From Cellulomonas terrae (GTDB taxonomy: Bacteria > Actinomycetota > Actinomycetes > Actinomycetales > Cellulomonadaceae), in assembly GCF_007990265.1 (NCBI RefSeq), contig NZ_BJWH01000027.1, positions 1 to 51,688 on the forward strand: a stretch of DNA of 51,688 nt. Direction: 5' to 3'. This document shows positions 18,015 through 29,647 of the stretch, in pieces. Both the position numbers and the translations under genes were made by a program. The first letter of the stretch is position 1, and every line of letters begins with the position of its first letter. The notes below the pieces were generated by a model that worked only from the letters and a program-made list of their open reading frames with translations, was not told the origin of the DNA and did not search any database.

Positions 18015-18764
18015 TCAGTGCCAGCGGAACAGCCGGCTCGCACCCCACCCGAGCGCGGCGGCCCACGCGACGAGGACCACGACGGACCAGGCGGGCAGGA
18101 CGCCGTGCAGGAGGGTCTCGCGCATCGCCTCGCCGAGCGCGCCCGACGGCAGCAGCAGCGCGACGTGGGCCATAGGTCCGGGCAGCTGCTCCGCGGGGAC
18201 GACGACGCCGCCCGCGACCGCCAGGACCAGCAACAGCAGGTTCGCGACGGCGAGCACCGCCTCCGCGCGGAGCGTCCCCGCGACGAGCAGCGCGAGCGAG
18301 GTGAACGCGGCGGTGCCGAGGAGGACGGCGACCAGGGCCAGCGGGATTCCCGCGGGGTCCGGGCGCCATCCGAGCACCAGTGCGGTCAGGCCGATCACGG
18401 TCACCTGGACGACCTCCACGACGAGGACGCCGAGCACCTTGCCCGCGAGCAGCCCGCCCCGGCCCAGCGGGGTCGTCGAGAGCAGCCGCAGGACGCCGTT
18501 GCGGCGGTCGAACGACGACGCGATCGCCTGCGACGTGAACGACGTGGTCATCACCGCCAGCGCGAGGATGCCGGGTGTGAGGAAGTCGATCCGGCTGGCT
18601 CCGCCGGTGTCGAGGTCGATCCCGGTGGCCTTCGTGAGCCCGACCAGGACCAGGACCGGCACGATGATCGTCACCAGGAGCTGCTCGCCGTTGCGCAGGA
18701 TGGCGCGCGCCTCGAACGACGTCTGGGCGGCCACGCGCCGGCGCGTGGTGGCGGGGGCGCTCAT
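18015..18764 (-). CDS. ABC-2 transporter permease (suf-linked)
   Basis: A 249-residue permease with six hydrophobic segments of the ABC-2 type. It begins with a Arg-rich cytoplasmic end (SAPATTRRRVAAQTSFEARA), and LLSTTPLGRGGLLAGKVLGV is the typical family coupling region. The ATG overlaps the stop of the ATPase gene (ATGA), so the two form one transporter. The equivalent mycobacterial pair is Rv1457c-Rv1458c next to sufR (recalled). The substrate is unknown. Confidence 0.88.
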   Translation of the reverse strand: MSAPATTRRRVAAQTSFEARAILRNGEQLLVTIIVPVLVLVGLTKATGIDLDTGGASRIDFLTPGILALAVMTTSFTSQAIASSFDRRNGVLRLLSTTPLGRGGLLAGKVLGVLVVEVVQVTVIGLTALVLGWRPDPAGIPLALVAVLLGTAAFTSLALLVAGTLRAEAVLAVANLLLLVLAVAGGVVVPAEQLPGPMAHVALLLPSGALGEAMRETLLHGVLPAWSVVVLVAWAAALGWGASRLFRWH

Positions 18765-19675
18765 CGCAGGTTCCGTCCGGTCAGGTCGAGGAAGACGTCC
18801 TCGAGGGTGCGGCGTCCGACGGTCAGCCGCGTGGCCAGCGCGCCGTTCGTCGCCAGCCAGGCGGTCACGGCGGCGACGGCGTGCGGGTCGACGGCGCCCG
18901 TGACGGTGTAGGAGCCGTCGCGAGGCTCGCTGACGACGAAGCCCGCGCCGAGCGCCTCGTGCAGGTCCAGCCCCGGGGCGGTCTCGAGCCGCAGGGTCCG
19001 GTCCTCGGCCGACGAGACGAGCGCCGGGACGGAGCCCTGGGCGATGACCCTGCCGTGGTCGACGACGACGACCTGGTCGGCGAGGTCCTCCGCCTCGTCC
19101 ATCAGGTGCGTGGTGAGCACGACGGCGACGCCCTCGTCGCGCAGCTCGCGGACCAGGTCCCAGACCGCGTGCCGGGTCTGCGGGTCCATCCCGGCGCTGG
19201 GCTCGTCGAGGAACACGACCTCGGGCCGGCCCACGACCGCCGCCGCGAGCGCGAGCCGCTGCCGCTGACCGCCGGAGAGCCGGCGGACGGTCGTGCGGGC
19301 GAACGACCCGAGCCCGAGGCGCTCCGTCAGCTCGCCCAGGTCGCGCGGGTCGGCGTACATCCTGGCGACGTGCGCGAGCATCTCGTGCGCCCGGACGCCC
19401 GTCGGCAGCCCGCCGTCCTGGAGCATGACGCCGACGCGGGGACGCAGGTCGCGGGCTTGTGTGACGGGGTCGAGGCCGAGCACGCGCACGGTGCCGCCGT
19501 CGGGCTCCCGCAGACCCTCGCAGCACTCGATGGTCGTGGTCTTGCCCGCGCCGTTCGGGCCGAGCACCGCGGTCACCTGGCCGTGGTGGGCGACGAGGTC
19601 GAGCCCGTCGACGACGGCTCGGCCGCTGTAGCGCTTGACGAGCCCGGAGATCTCGAGCGCGGGGGAGGCGGGCAC
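18761..19675 (-). CDS. ABC transporter ATP-binding protein (suf-linked)
   Basis: A 304-residue ATPase partner of the following permease. Walker A GPNGAGKTT, signature LSGGQRQRLALA, Walker B VVFLDEPSAGMD, switch LTTHLMDEAEDLAD, and a C-terminal extension of about 80 residues ending TLEDVFLDLTGRNLR are visible. GTG 19675 was chosen because the protein then starts PASPALEISGLVKRY, and TAGACT lies 8 nt upstream with no Shine-Dalgarno sequence. It is divergent from sufR and shares its control region. Confidence 0.9.
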   Translation of the reverse strand: MPASPALEISGLVKRYSGRAVVDGLDLVAHHGQVTAVLGPNGAGKTTTIECCEGLREPDGGTVRVLGLDPVTQARDLRPRVGVMLQDGGLPTGVRAHEMLAHVARMYADPRDLGELTERLGLGSFARTTVRRLSGGQRQRLALAAAVVGRPEVVFLDEPSAGMDPQTRHAVWDLVRELRDEGVAVVLTTHLMDEAEDLADQVVVVDHGRVIAQGSVPALVSSAEDRTLRLETAPGLDLHEALGAGFVVSEPRDGSYTVTGAVDPHAVAAVTAWLATNGALATRLTVGRRTLEDVFLDLTGRNLR

Positions 19676-19683
19676 GAGAGGGA

Positions 19684-19689
19684 AGTCTA
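19684..19689 (-). promoter_or_regulatory. -10 element (TAGACT) of the suf-linked ABC ATPase
   Basis: TAGACT on the minus strand lies 8 nt before GTG 19675 and no ribosome site intervenes, so a leaderless or near-leaderless transcript is predicted. Confidence 0.45.
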
Positions 19690-19747
19690 GAGCGCCCGGG
19701 CAGCCGCTCCGGTGCGAGGGCGAAGGGTCGCCTTGCTTGCGGGGATG

Positions 19748-19777
19748 GATATTGGCAACAAGGATGTTGCCAATATC
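19748..19777. promoter_or_regulatory. SufR operator palindrome
   Basis: GATATTGGCAAC and GTTGCCAATATC are perfect 12-bp inverted arms around AAGGAT. The core CAAC-N6-GTTG equals the SufR site described in cyanobacteria (Synechocystis). A TTGGCA -35 lies inside each arm. On the plus strand TTGGCA (19752-19757), 16 nt and TATCGC (19774-19779) form a plausible sufR promoter. On the minus strand TTGGCA-N16-TATCCA is the mirror-image possibility, so one bound dimer could block both directions. Confidence 0.85.
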
Positions 19778-19833
19778 GCGGCCCCTCTCGTGCGCGGCCG
19801 CTGAGACCTGACGACGACCCGACGGAGGTGTGC

Positions 19834-20586
19834 ATGAACGCGACGCTGCCTGTCGACCGCACCCTCTCGGACACCGCCGCGCCCGACTCCGACGCCGGGA
19901 CGCGCCAGCGCGTGCTGCAGATCGTCGCGGCCGCCGGCCCGGTGTCCGCCGCCGAGCTCGCCGCGCAGCTCGACCTCGCACCTGCCGGGATCCGTCGCCA
20001 CCTCGGGGTGCTCGAGGCCACGGAGCAGATCGCCGTGCACGACGGGACCAGCGCGCCGAAGGGCCGAGGGCGTCCCGCCCGTCGGTACGTCGTGACGAGC
20101 CGCGGTCAGGCCGCGCTGTCCCACCGCTACTCGGAGCTGGCCAGCCAGGCACTGCGCTTCCTCGCCGAGACCGCCGGCCCGCAGGCCGTGCAGGGCTTCG
20201 CGGAGCAGCGCGTCCGTGACCTGGAGGAGCGGCACTCCGCCGCGGTCGCCGCCGCGGGGGACGACGTCGCCGAGCGCGTGCGGGTCCTGGCGGACGGGCT
20301 CACCGCCGACGGGTACGCCGCCTCCGCGCGGCCGGTGCCCGGCGGCATGGCCATGCAGCTGTGCCAGGGCCACTGCCCGGTGCAGGACGTCGCGCACGAG
20401 TTCCCGCAGCTGTGCGAGGCCGAGGCGCGGGCGTTCTCGCGGCTCCTCGGCGTGCACGTGCAACGCCTCGCGACGTTGGCCGGTGGCGGCCACGTCTGCA
20501 CCACGAGCATCCCGCTCGCCACCGCACAGACCATCTCGACCCACGCTCACCACCCCGTGCTCTCCGTGGAAGGACATTCAGCATGA
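19834..20586 (+). CDS. sufR: Fe-S sensing transcriptional repressor SufR
   Basis: A 250-residue regulator that should repress the suf operon and itself when holding an Fe-S cluster. A winged helix-turn-helix occupies about residues 22-90 ([20 protein letters not shown], then the wing [12 protein letters not shown]). Cluster-type cysteines are Cys177, Cys181, Cys194 and Cys222. ATG 19834 has GGAGG 5 nt upstream (19824-19828); a GTG at 19828 overlaps that site and is unlikely. Its stop overlaps sufB (ATGA), so regulator and machine are co-transcribed. Confidence 0.93.
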   Translation: MNATLPVDRTLSDTAAPDSDAGTRQRVLQIVAAAGPVSAAELAAQLDLAPAGIRRHLGVLEATEQIAVHDGTSAPKGRGRPARRYVVTSRGQAALSHRYSELASQALRFLAETAGPQAVQGFAEQRVRDLEERHSAAVAAAGDDVAERVRVLADGLTADGYAASARPVPGGMAMQLCQGHCPVQDVAHEFPQLCEAEARAFSRLLGVHVQRLATLAGGGHVCTTSIPLATAQTISTHAHHPVLSVEGHSA

Positions 20587-22031
20587 GTGCACAGACCGAC
20601 AGCACTGCGGCCGCTTCGCCGCAGATGACCCAGGACGAGGCCATCGCCTCCATCGGGAACTACAACTACGGCTGGCACGACGCCGACACCGCCGGGTCCG
20701 TCGCGACCCGTGGGCTGTCGGAGGCCAAGGTCCGGGAGATCTCCGCGCTCAAGAACGAGCCCGAGTGGATGCTCAAGACGCGCCTGAAGTCGCTGCGCCT
20801 GTTCGACAAGAAGCCCATGCCCTGGTGGGGGTCCGACCTGTCGGGCATCGACTTCGACAACATCAAGTACTTCGTGCGGTCCACGGAGAAGCAGGCCACC
20901 AGCTGGGAGGACCTGCCCGAGGACATCAAGAGCACGTACGACCGCCTGGGCATCCCGGAGGCCGAGAAGCAGCGCCTCGTCGCCGGCGTCGCCGCGCAGT
21001 ACGAGTCCGAGGTCGTCTACCACCAGATCCAGGAGTCGCTCGAGGAGCAGGGCGTCATCTTCCTCGACACCGACACCGCGCTGCGCGAGCACCCGGAGAT
21101 CTTCGAGCAGTACTTCGGCTCGGTCATCCCGCCCGGGGACAACAAGTTCGCGTCGCTCAACACGGCCGTCTGGTCGGGCGGCTCGTTCGTGTACGTCCCG
21201 CCGGGCGTGCACGTCGAGATCCCGCTGCAGGCCTACTTCCGGATCAACACCGAGAACATGGGCCAGTTCGAGCGGACGCTGATCATCGCCGACGAGGGCT
21301 CGTACGTGCACTACGTCGAGGGTTGTACAGCGCCGGTGTACTCGAGCGACTCGCTGCACTCCGCGGTCGTCGAGATCATCGTCAAGAAGAACGCGCGCGT
21401 CCGATACACGACCATCCAGAACTGGTCGAATAACGTGTACAACCTCGTCACCAAGCGGGCGACCGCGGCCGAGGGCGCCACGATGGAGTGGGTCGACGGC
21501 AACATCGGCTCCAAGGTCACGATGAAGTACCCGGCCATCTACCTGCTGGGCGAGCACGCGCGCGGCGAGACGCTGTCCATCGCGTTCGCCGGGGCGGGCC
21601 AGCACCAGGACGCCGGCGCCAAGATGGTGCACGCCGCGCCGCACACCTCGAGCTCGATCGTCTCGAAGTCGGTCGCCCGCGGTGGCGGTCGCACGTCCTA
21701 CCGCGGCTTGGTGCAGGTGCTCGAGGGCGCCCACCACTCCGCGTCCAACGTGCTGTGCGACGCCCTCCTGGTCGACCAGATCTCCCGCTCCGACACGTAC
21801 CCGTACGTGGACGTCCGTGAGGACGACGTGTCGATGGGCCACGAGGCGACCGTGTCGCGCGTGAGCGAGGACCAGCTGTTCTACCTGATGTCCCGAGGCA
21901 TGGCCGAGACCGAGGCCATGGCGATGATCGTGCGCGGGTTCGTCGAGCCCATCGCGCGTGAGCTGCCCATGGAGTACGCCCTCGAGCTGAACCGCCTCAT
22001 CGAGCTGCAGATGGAAGGGGCCGTCGGCTGA
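20583..22031 (+). CDS. sufB: Fe-S assembly scaffold SufB
   Basis: A 482-residue subunit of the SufBCD complex, in which Fe-S clusters are built. The beta-helix core shows the family motifs [37 protein letters not shown] and [23 protein letters not shown], and the C-terminus contains [21 protein letters not shown]. No intein is present, unlike the SufB of M. tuberculosis. The ATG overlaps the sufR stop and the stop overlaps sufD (TGATG). Confidence 0.97.
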   Translation: MSAQTDSTAAASPQMTQDEAIASIGNYNYGWHDADTAGSVATRGLSEAKVREISALKNEPEWMLKTRLKSLRLFDKKPMPWWGSDLSGIDFDNIKYFVRSTEKQATSWEDLPEDIKSTYDRLGIPEAEKQRLVAGVAAQYESEVVYHQIQESLEEQGVIFLDTDTALREHPEIFEQYFGSVIPPGDNKFASLNTAVWSGGSFVYVPPGVHVEIPLQAYFRINTENMGQFERTLIIADEGSYVHYVEGCTAPVYSSDSLHSAVVEIIVKKNARVRYTTIQNWSNNVYNLVTKRATAAEGATMEWVDGNIGSKVTMKYPAIYLLGEHARGETLSIAFAGAGQHQDAGAKMVHAAPHTSSSIVSKSVARGGGRTSYRGLVQVLEGAHHSASNVLCDALLVDQISRSDTYPYVDVREDDVSMGHEATVSRVSEDQLFYLMSRGMAETEAMAMIVRGFVEPIARELPMEYALELNRLIELQMEGAVG

Positions 22032-23329
22032 TGACGACCACCACAGACCTGTCGACCGACCACAGCTTGGCCACGGCCGACGGGAGTCACAGCCACGGGG
22101 TCGGACCGCTCCCCGAGGCGTCCCGGGCGTCGCGTCCCACGTCCTTCGACGTGGCCGACTTCCCGGTGCCGCACGGTCGCGAGGAGGAGTGGCGCTTCGC
22201 GCCGGTCGCCCGCCTCGCGCCGCTGTTCGCCGCGGACACCGACGGCGTGCTGAGCGGCCACGGCGTGCTCACGACCGTCGTCGAGGCGCCCGAGGTCCAG
22301 GTCGAGATCGTCGACCGCGACGACGCGCGGCTCGGCCAGGCCGGCAAGCCCGGCGACCGGACCGCCGCCGTGGCGTGGGCCTCGTTCCCGCGCGCCACGG
22401 TCGTCACGATCCCGAAGGAGGCCGTCGTCTCCGAGGTGACGTCGATCCGCATCGAGGGCGTCGAGGGTGCGGGCACGCACGAGGCCTCGCTCGACCCGAG
22501 CGCGACGCACCTGCTCGTGCACGCCGAGGCGCTGTCGCAGGCCGTCGTGGTCATCGACCACCTCGGTCACGCCGCGCTCACCGAGACCGTCGAGATCGTC
22601 GCCGACGAGGGTGCGCACCTCACCGTCGTCACGGTCCACGACTGGGCCGAGGGCTCCGTGCACGCCTCCTCGCACCGCCTGCGCATCGGCCGCGACGCGA
22701 CCGTCAAGCACATCGCGGTCACGCTCGGCGGCGACGTCGTCCGGATCACGCCCGACGCCGAGTTCGTCGGCGAGGGTGCGACCGTGAAGATGCTCGGGCT
22801 GTACTTCGCGGACGCGGGCCAGCACCAGGAGCAGCGCCTCTTCGTCGACCACGCGGTGCCCAACTGCATCTCGCGCGTCACGTACAAGGGCGCCCTGCAG
22901 GGCGAGGGTGCGCACACGGTGTGGGTCGGTGACGTGCTCATCCGCGCGGCCGCCGAGGGCACCGACACGTACGAGCTCAACCGCAACCTGGTCCTGTCGG
23001 ACGGGGCCCGCGCCGACTCGGTGCCGAACCTCGAGATCGAGACGGGTCTCATCGAGGGCGCCGGCCACGCCAGCGCGACCGGCCGGTTCGACGACGAGCA
23101 GCTCTTCTACCTGCGCGCGCGCGGCATCCCGGAGTCCGACGCCCGTCGGCTCGTGGTGCGCGGCTTCTTCGCGGAGCTCATCCACGAGATCGGCGTGCCG
23201 GACATCGAGGAGCGCCTCATCGTGGCCATCGAGCGTGAGCTCGAGAAGTCGATGAGCGTGCTGGACGCCCTGTCGGAGGGCGCACACGTCGAGGGTGCCG
23301 AGGTGTCCGTCACCACGGAGCGCGCATGA
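22031..23329 (+). CDS. sufD: Fe-S assembly protein SufD
   Basis: A 432-residue paralogue of SufB and its partner in the SufBC2D complex, needed for iron acquisition and cluster assembly. The N-terminal part includes REEEWRFAPVARLAPLF; the core has GLYFADAGQHQEQRLFVDHAVPNC, which is the SufD counterpart of the SufB GQHQ segment; and the end has LFYLRARGIPESDARRLVVRGFF. ATG 22031 overlaps the sufB stop by one base, and its stop overlaps the Rieske gene. Confidence 0.96.
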   Translation: MTTTTDLSTDHSLATADGSHSHGVGPLPEASRASRPTSFDVADFPVPHGREEEWRFAPVARLAPLFAADTDGVLSGHGVLTTVVEAPEVQVEIVDRDDARLGQAGKPGDRTAAVAWASFPRATVVTIPKEAVVSEVTSIRIEGVEGAGTHEASLDPSATHLLVHAEALSQAVVVIDHLGHAALTETVEIVADEGAHLTVVTVHDWAEGSVHASSHRLRIGRDATVKHIAVTLGGDVVRITPDAEFVGEGATVKMLGLYFADAGQHQEQRLFVDHAVPNCISRVTYKGALQGEGAHTVWVGDVLIRAAAEGTDTYELNRNLVLSDGARADSVPNLEIETGLIEGAGHASATGRFDDEQLFYLRARGIPESDARRLVVRGFFAELIHEIGVPDIEERLIVAIERELEKSMSVLDALSEGAHVEGAEVSVTTERA

Positions 23330-23658
23330 CCGCCCAGCTGGCCTGCTACGACGAGGACGTGCCCGTCGAGGGCACGCTCCGCGTCGAGCTCGAGGCCGAG
23401 CACGGCACGGTCGAGGTCGCGCTGGTGCGCGACTCCGCCGGTGAGCTGCACGCCATCAGCGACATCTGCTCGCACGGCGCCGTCTCGCTGTCGGACGGCG
23501 AGGTGGAGGACTGCACGATCGAGTGCTGGCTCCACGGCTCGCGGTTCGACCTGCGCACCGGCAAGCCCACCGGGCCGCCCGCCGTCCAGCCCGTCCCCGT
23601 CTACCCCGTGACCGTCGACGGCCAGCGCGTGCTGGTCGACGTCGACGCCCCGCTCTGA
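23326..23658 (+). CDS. Rieske [2Fe-2S] ferredoxin of the suf operon
   Basis: A 110-residue soluble Rieske protein. The cluster ligands are Cys48 and His50 in CSHGAVSL and Cys67 and His70 in CWLHGSRF, followed by the PPAVQPVPVYPV strand. It is often annotated as a non-heme iron oxygenase ferredoxin subunit. Its place between sufD and sufC suggests electron delivery to, or a test substrate of, Fe-S assembly rather than oxygenase work (inference). ATG 23326 overlaps the sufD stop. Confidence 0.93.
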   Translation: MTAQLACYDEDVPVEGTLRVELEAEHGTVEVALVRDSAGELHAISDICSHGAVSLSDGEVEDCTIECWLHGSRFDLRTGKPTGPPAVQPVPVYPVTVDGQRVLVDVDAPL

Positions 23659-23675
23659 AGTCTGGAAGGAACAGC

Positions 23676-26243
<2,568 letters not shown>

Positions 26244-26247
<4 letters not shown>

Positions 26248-26573
26248 GCACGGACACACCTGCACCGACCACGGTGGCCGACGTCGAGGAGGCCCTCCGC
26301 GACGTCATCGACCCTGAGCTCGGCATCAACGTCGTCGACCTCGGCCTGATCTACGGCGTGGTCATCGACCAGACGAACACCGCGGTCATCGACATGACGC
26401 TCACGTCGGCGGCCTGCCCGCTGACCGACGTCATCGAGGACCAGTCGGCCTCTGCCCTCGACGGCATCGTCGACGGCTTCCGCATCAACTGGGTGTGGAT
26501 GCCGCCGTGGGGCCCGGAGAAGATCACGCCCGACGGTCGCGAGCAGATGCGGGCCCTCGGCTTCAACATCTGA
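26244..26573 (+). CDS. sufT: SufT-like MIP18/DUF59 Fe-S maturation factor
   Basis: A 109-residue protein of the metal-sulfur cluster biosynthetic (DUF59, PaaD-like) family. It has VIDPELGINVVDLGLIYGV near the N-terminus and the conserved reactive Cys58 in LTSAACPLTD. It probably helps place Fe-S clusters on target proteins. ATG 26244 overlaps the sufU stop. It is the last gene before a strong terminator, consistent with an eight-gene sufR-to-sufT operon. Confidence 0.93.
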
Positions 26574-26585
26574 GAGAGCCCGTCC

Positions 26586-26619
26586 GAAGGTCGTGGTCAG
26601 CACGCTGACCACGACCTTC
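26586..26619 (+). terminator. Terminator of the suf operon
   Basis: GAAGGTCGTGGTCAG and CTGACCACGACCTTC form a perfect 15-bp stem around a CACG loop, 12 nt after the sufT stop. It also faces the metallopeptidase gene coming from the other side and can serve both. Confidence 0.9.
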
Positions 26620-26697
26620 GACGTTCTCTGCGGCACCACCCGCACGGACAGGACCGCGGGACGACCTCGGCTCTCGCCCGCCGGGCGTGAGCCGCGG

Positions 26698-27561
26698 TCA
26701 GAGCTGGTCGGTGGCGAACGTGTCGCAGGCCTCGAGAGTGCGCTGCTCGTACCCCGTCGTGAACCAGCGCTGGCGCTGCTCGCTCGATCCGTGCGTCCAC
26801 GAGTCCGGGTTCACGCCACCGCCGGACTGCTCCTGGATGTTGTCGTCGCCGACCGCGGCGGCGGCGGCGAGGGCGTTCTGGAGCTGTGCGGGGGTGATGG
26901 GGTCCAGGTAGGCGACGCCGGTGTCCGGGTCGACGGTCGTGGCGGCGGTGCCCGCCCACATCCCCGCGTAGCAGTCGGCCTGCAGCTCGACCCGGACGGA
27001 GTCGGACTCCGCGCCCGTGCCCTGGCGGTTCGCCTCGTCCATCACGCCGGTGATGTTCTGGATGTGGTGGCCGTACTCGTGGGCGATGACGTACTGCTCG
27101 GCCAGGGGACCGTCTTCGGCGCCCAGCTGGGTCAGCTGGTCGAAGAACGTGAGGTCGAGGTAGATCGTGGTGTCCGGCGGGCAGTAGAAGGGTCCGGTGG
27201 CGCTCGTCGCGTTCCCGCAGGCGGTCGAGACGGTGTCGGTGAAGGCGAAGACTCCCGGCTCGCTGAACTGGCCGCCCGCGGCGGGGATCGCCGCGCCCCA
27301 GTACGTGTCGAGGGAGTCGATGGTCCCGCTCAGCCGGCACTCGCGGTCCGTGTTGGCCTGTTCGGCCGTGCACTCGCCGACGGTGCCCTCGACCTGCGGT
27401 TCGCCCCCGCCGGCGCCGGTGACGCCCGAGAGGTCGGCCCCGGTGAACAGGTAGATCACCAGGACCAGAAGTCCGACCGCGCCACCGCCGGCCACGGCCT
27501 TGCCGCCGCCGCCCTTGCGGACGCGGCCGCCGCCGAAGCTGCCACCCTCCTGGAATGTCAC
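26698..27561 (-). CDS. Neutral zinc metallopeptidase (YpfJ family), membrane-anchored
   Basis: A 287-residue protein starting TFQEGGSFGGGRVRKGGGG, typical of the family, followed by one membrane helix (about residues 25-45) and an extracytoplasmic domain. The zinc motif HEYGHH with a downstream ELQADCYAG glutamate identifies the peptidase core. GTG 27561 was chosen over an upstream Met because TACCGT lies 6 nt before it and because VTFQEGG is the usual N-terminus. Substrates are not known for the family. Confidence 0.92.
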   Translation of the reverse strand: MTFQEGGSFGGGRVRKGGGGKAVAGGGAVGLLVLVIYLFTGADLSGVTGAGGGEPQVEGTVGECTAEQANTDRECRLSGTIDSLDTYWGAAIPAAGGQFSEPGVFAFTDTVSTACGNATSATGPFYCPPDTTIYLDLTFFDQLTQLGAEDGPLAEQYVIAHEYGHHIQNITGVMDEANRQGTGAESDSVRVELQADCYAGMWAGTAATTVDPDTGVAYLDPITPAQLQNALAAAAAVGDDNIQEQSGGGVNPDSWTHGSSEQRQRWFTTGYEQRTLEACDTFATDQL

Positions 27562-27567
27562 GCGGGA

Positions 27568-27573
27568 ACGGTA
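27568..27573 (-). promoter_or_regulatory. -10 element (TACCGT) of the metallopeptidase gene, leaderless
   Basis: TACCGT on the minus strand is followed by exactly 6 nt and then GTG 27561. No Shine-Dalgarno sequence is present. Confidence 0.55.
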
Positions 27574-27604
27574 GCCGCGCAACGGCGTGTGCGCGCGTCG
27601 AACG

Positions 27605-28237
27605 TCAGTTTTCGCCCAGGCCCCGGGCGGCGAGGGCATCGCCGGTGGCGCGCGCGTGCGCGACCATGCGGACGGCGGCGGGCACGAGGACCGCGCGCGG
27701 CTCGCGGTCGAGGCCGCGGGCGCGGGCGGCGTCGCGGGTCTCCAGCGACATCCGCGCCAGGACGGGGACGGTGCGCAGGAACAGGCCGACCGACAGGGCG
27801 AACGTCTCGGGGGACAGCCCGACGTGCCGCAGCGGCCGGGCGAGCCGCGCCAGGACGTCCAGCAGGGTGTCCGCGCGCGTCGTGGCCGTGACGACGGCGC
27901 CGAGCAGGACGAGGGCGACGAGGTCGACGGACACCTCGACGGCGGTCGCCCAGCCGCGCGCCCACCACTGGTAGGCGCCGATCAGGGCGGCGGTGACCAG
28001 AGCAGGGACGAGGCCGCGGGTGGTGCGGTGCCACGGGATCCGCGCGACGACCTGCGCCAGCAGGGCCACGGTCAGGAACCCGAGCGCGGAGGCCGGTCCG
28101 CGGACGGCGACCACCGCGATCGCGAACGCCGCGAGGAACGCGAGCTTGAGGCCCGCGGGTGCGCGGTGGACCACGGTCGTGCCCGGGTGGTAGAGGCCGA
28201 GCGGACCCGCCCACGGCGGTCGGATCGGCCCGCTCAC
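27605..28237 (-). CDS. bioN: ECF transporter T component (BioN-like)
   Basis: A 210-residue energy-coupling membrane protein with four to five helices. It ends with two cytoplasmic coupling helices carrying the ARG motifs (ARARGLD and ALAARGLG) that contact the ATPase. Together with the ATPase and BioY it makes a dedicated biotin importer. GTG 28237 overlaps the ATPase stop (GTGA). Confidence 0.92.
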   Translation of the reverse strand: MSGPIRPPWAGPLGLYHPGTTVVHRAPAGLKLAFLAAFAIAVVAVRGPASALGFLTVALLAQVVARIPWHRTTRGLVPALVTAALIGAYQWWARGWATAVEVSVDLVALVLLGAVVTATTRADTLLDVLARLARPLRHVGLSPETFALSVGLFLRTVPVLARMSLETRDAARARGLDREPRAVLVPAAVRMVAHARATGDALAARGLGEN

Positions 28238-28947
28238 GCGCCCACCTGCATCAGGGCGCGGTAGTGGGTGACCGCCTCCGCGGGGTCACCGTCGAAGACG
28301 ACCGACCCGTCGTCGACGACGAGCACACGGTCGGCCTGCAGGGCGGCGTCGAGGTCGTGCGTCACGACCACGACCTGCTGGGGGAGGTCCGCCAGGAGCG
28401 CGTCGACGACGCCGCGCCACCGCAGGTCGAGCAGGGTCGTCGGCTCGTCGCACACGAGGACCGCGGGCTCGGTGGCCAGCACCGACGCCAGCGCGAGGAG
28501 CTGCCGCTGACCACCGGACAGGGCGTGCACGGGGACCTCCGCGCGGTCCGCGAGCCCGAACCGGGCGAGCGCGGCACGTGCGGCGGCGTCGCGCTCCTCG
28601 GCCGGCATCGACAGACGGCGCAGGGACAGGGCGACGTCCTCGACGGGCGTCGGCATGACGAGCTGGGCGTCGGGGTCGGTGAACATGAACCCCACCTTCC
28701 GGCGCACCGCGGCCCCGTCCCGCGCCGTGTCCAGCCCGTCCACGCGGACGGTGCCGGAGGACGGCAGGACGAGGCCGTTGAGCAGCCGGGCGAGCGTCGA
28801 CTTGCCGGATCCGTTGGCACCGACGATCGCGACCCGGTGCTCGACGAGCTCGAGGGTCACCGGCCCGAGCAGCCGGACGACGCGGTCGGCACCGCCGGCC
28901 GGGTCGGGGCTGTAGGCGGTGACGAGGACGTCGTCGAGCGCGATCAT
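28234..28947 (-). CDS. bioM: ECF transporter ATPase (BioM-like)
   Basis: A 237-residue ATPase with Walker A GANGSGKST, Q-loop segment FTDPDAQLVMPTP, signature LSGGQRQLLALA and Walker B VLVCDEPTTLLD. The FxxPDxQ form of the Q-loop is typical of ECF ATPases. A single ATPase gene is present, so the complex should use an ATPase homodimer. It begins 10 nt after bioY and overlaps bioN. Confidence 0.93.
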   Translation of the reverse strand: MIALDDVLVTAYSPDPAGGADRVVRLLGPVTLELVEHRVAIVGANGSGKSTLARLLNGLVLPSSGTVRVDGLDTARDGAAVRRKVGFMFTDPDAQLVMPTPVEDVALSLRRLSMPAEERDAAARAALARFGLADRAEVPVHALSGGQRQLLALASVLATEPAVLVCDEPTTLLDLRWRGVVDALLADLPQQVVVVTHDLDAALQADRVLVVDDGSVVFDGDPAEAVTHYRALMQVGA

Positions 28948-28957
28948 CGGCGCAGGC

Positions 28958-29647
28958 TCAGCGACGCGAGCGCAGCATGTCGGGGAACGCCTTGAAGATC
29001 GCGACCGCGACGGCGGCGGCGGCGAGGTTCTTCAGCACGTCGCCGGGCCAGTACACGACGTCGATGGCGAACGCCTCGGGCAGGGAGATGCCGAGGCGGA
29101 CCATGAGCCCGACGATGCCGGCCGGGTGGATCGTCAGGAAGCTGGCGCCCAGCCCGGCCACGACCAGCAGCGGGTAGCGCCAGGCCGAGACGGAGCGGAC
29201 CGCCCAGTCGCCGAGACGCGCAGCGAACCGTGACTCCTGCAGCCGGGGAGCCGTGCGCAGCGCGATCCCGCCGAAGACCCCGGCGAGCGCAGCACCGAAG
29301 GGGAACGCGAGCAGGTACCCCACGGAGGCACCGGCCAGCACCGCGACCCCGCCGACGCCACCGGAGAAGATGGGCAGCCCGGCCAGGCCGAGGACCACGT
29401 AGAGCAGGGCGGCCAGGCCACCACGGCGCCAGCCGAGGACGAGGCCGGCCAGGATCACGGCGAACGTCTGCAGGGTGATCGGCACGCCCGACGGCGTCGG
29501 GATCCCGGGCAGGATCGCGCACACCGCGATGAACGCGGCGAACGTCGAGATCAGGGCGACGTCGGTGCTGACCGAGGTCCGTGCGATCGGTGCAGGAAGT
29601 GCGACGACAGGTGCTGCGGCGGTCTCGTTCTCCGGTGCGCTGGTCAT
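28958..29647 (-). CDS. bioY: Biotin transporter substrate-binding subunit BioY
   Basis: A 229-residue S component with six membrane helices and the family segments VPITLQTFAVILAGLVLG, YVVLGLAGLPIFSGG and GYLLAFPFGAALAG. It captures biotin for the BioMN module encoded directly downstream. AAGGGG lies just before the ATG. TAGCGT at 29722-29727 (minus strand) is a possible -10. No BioQ-like palindrome could be made out upstream, so regulation is unresolved. Confidence 0.95.
   Translation of the reverse strand: MTSAPENETAAAPVVALPAPIARTSVSTDVALISTFAAFIAVCAILPGIPTPSGVPITLQTFAVILAGLVLGWRRGGLAALLYVVLGLAGLPIFSGGVGGVAVLAGASVGYLLAFPFGAALAGVFGGIALRTAPRLQESRFAARLGDWAVRSVSAWRYPLLVVAGLGASFLTIHPAGIVGLMVRLGISLPEAFAIDVVYWPGDVLKNLAAAAVAVAIFKAFPDMLRSRR

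Noticed and set aside
20583..22031. Intein in SufB
   Set aside because: M. tuberculosis SufB carries one, so it was looked for, but the beta-helix motifs run on without interruption and length is normal.
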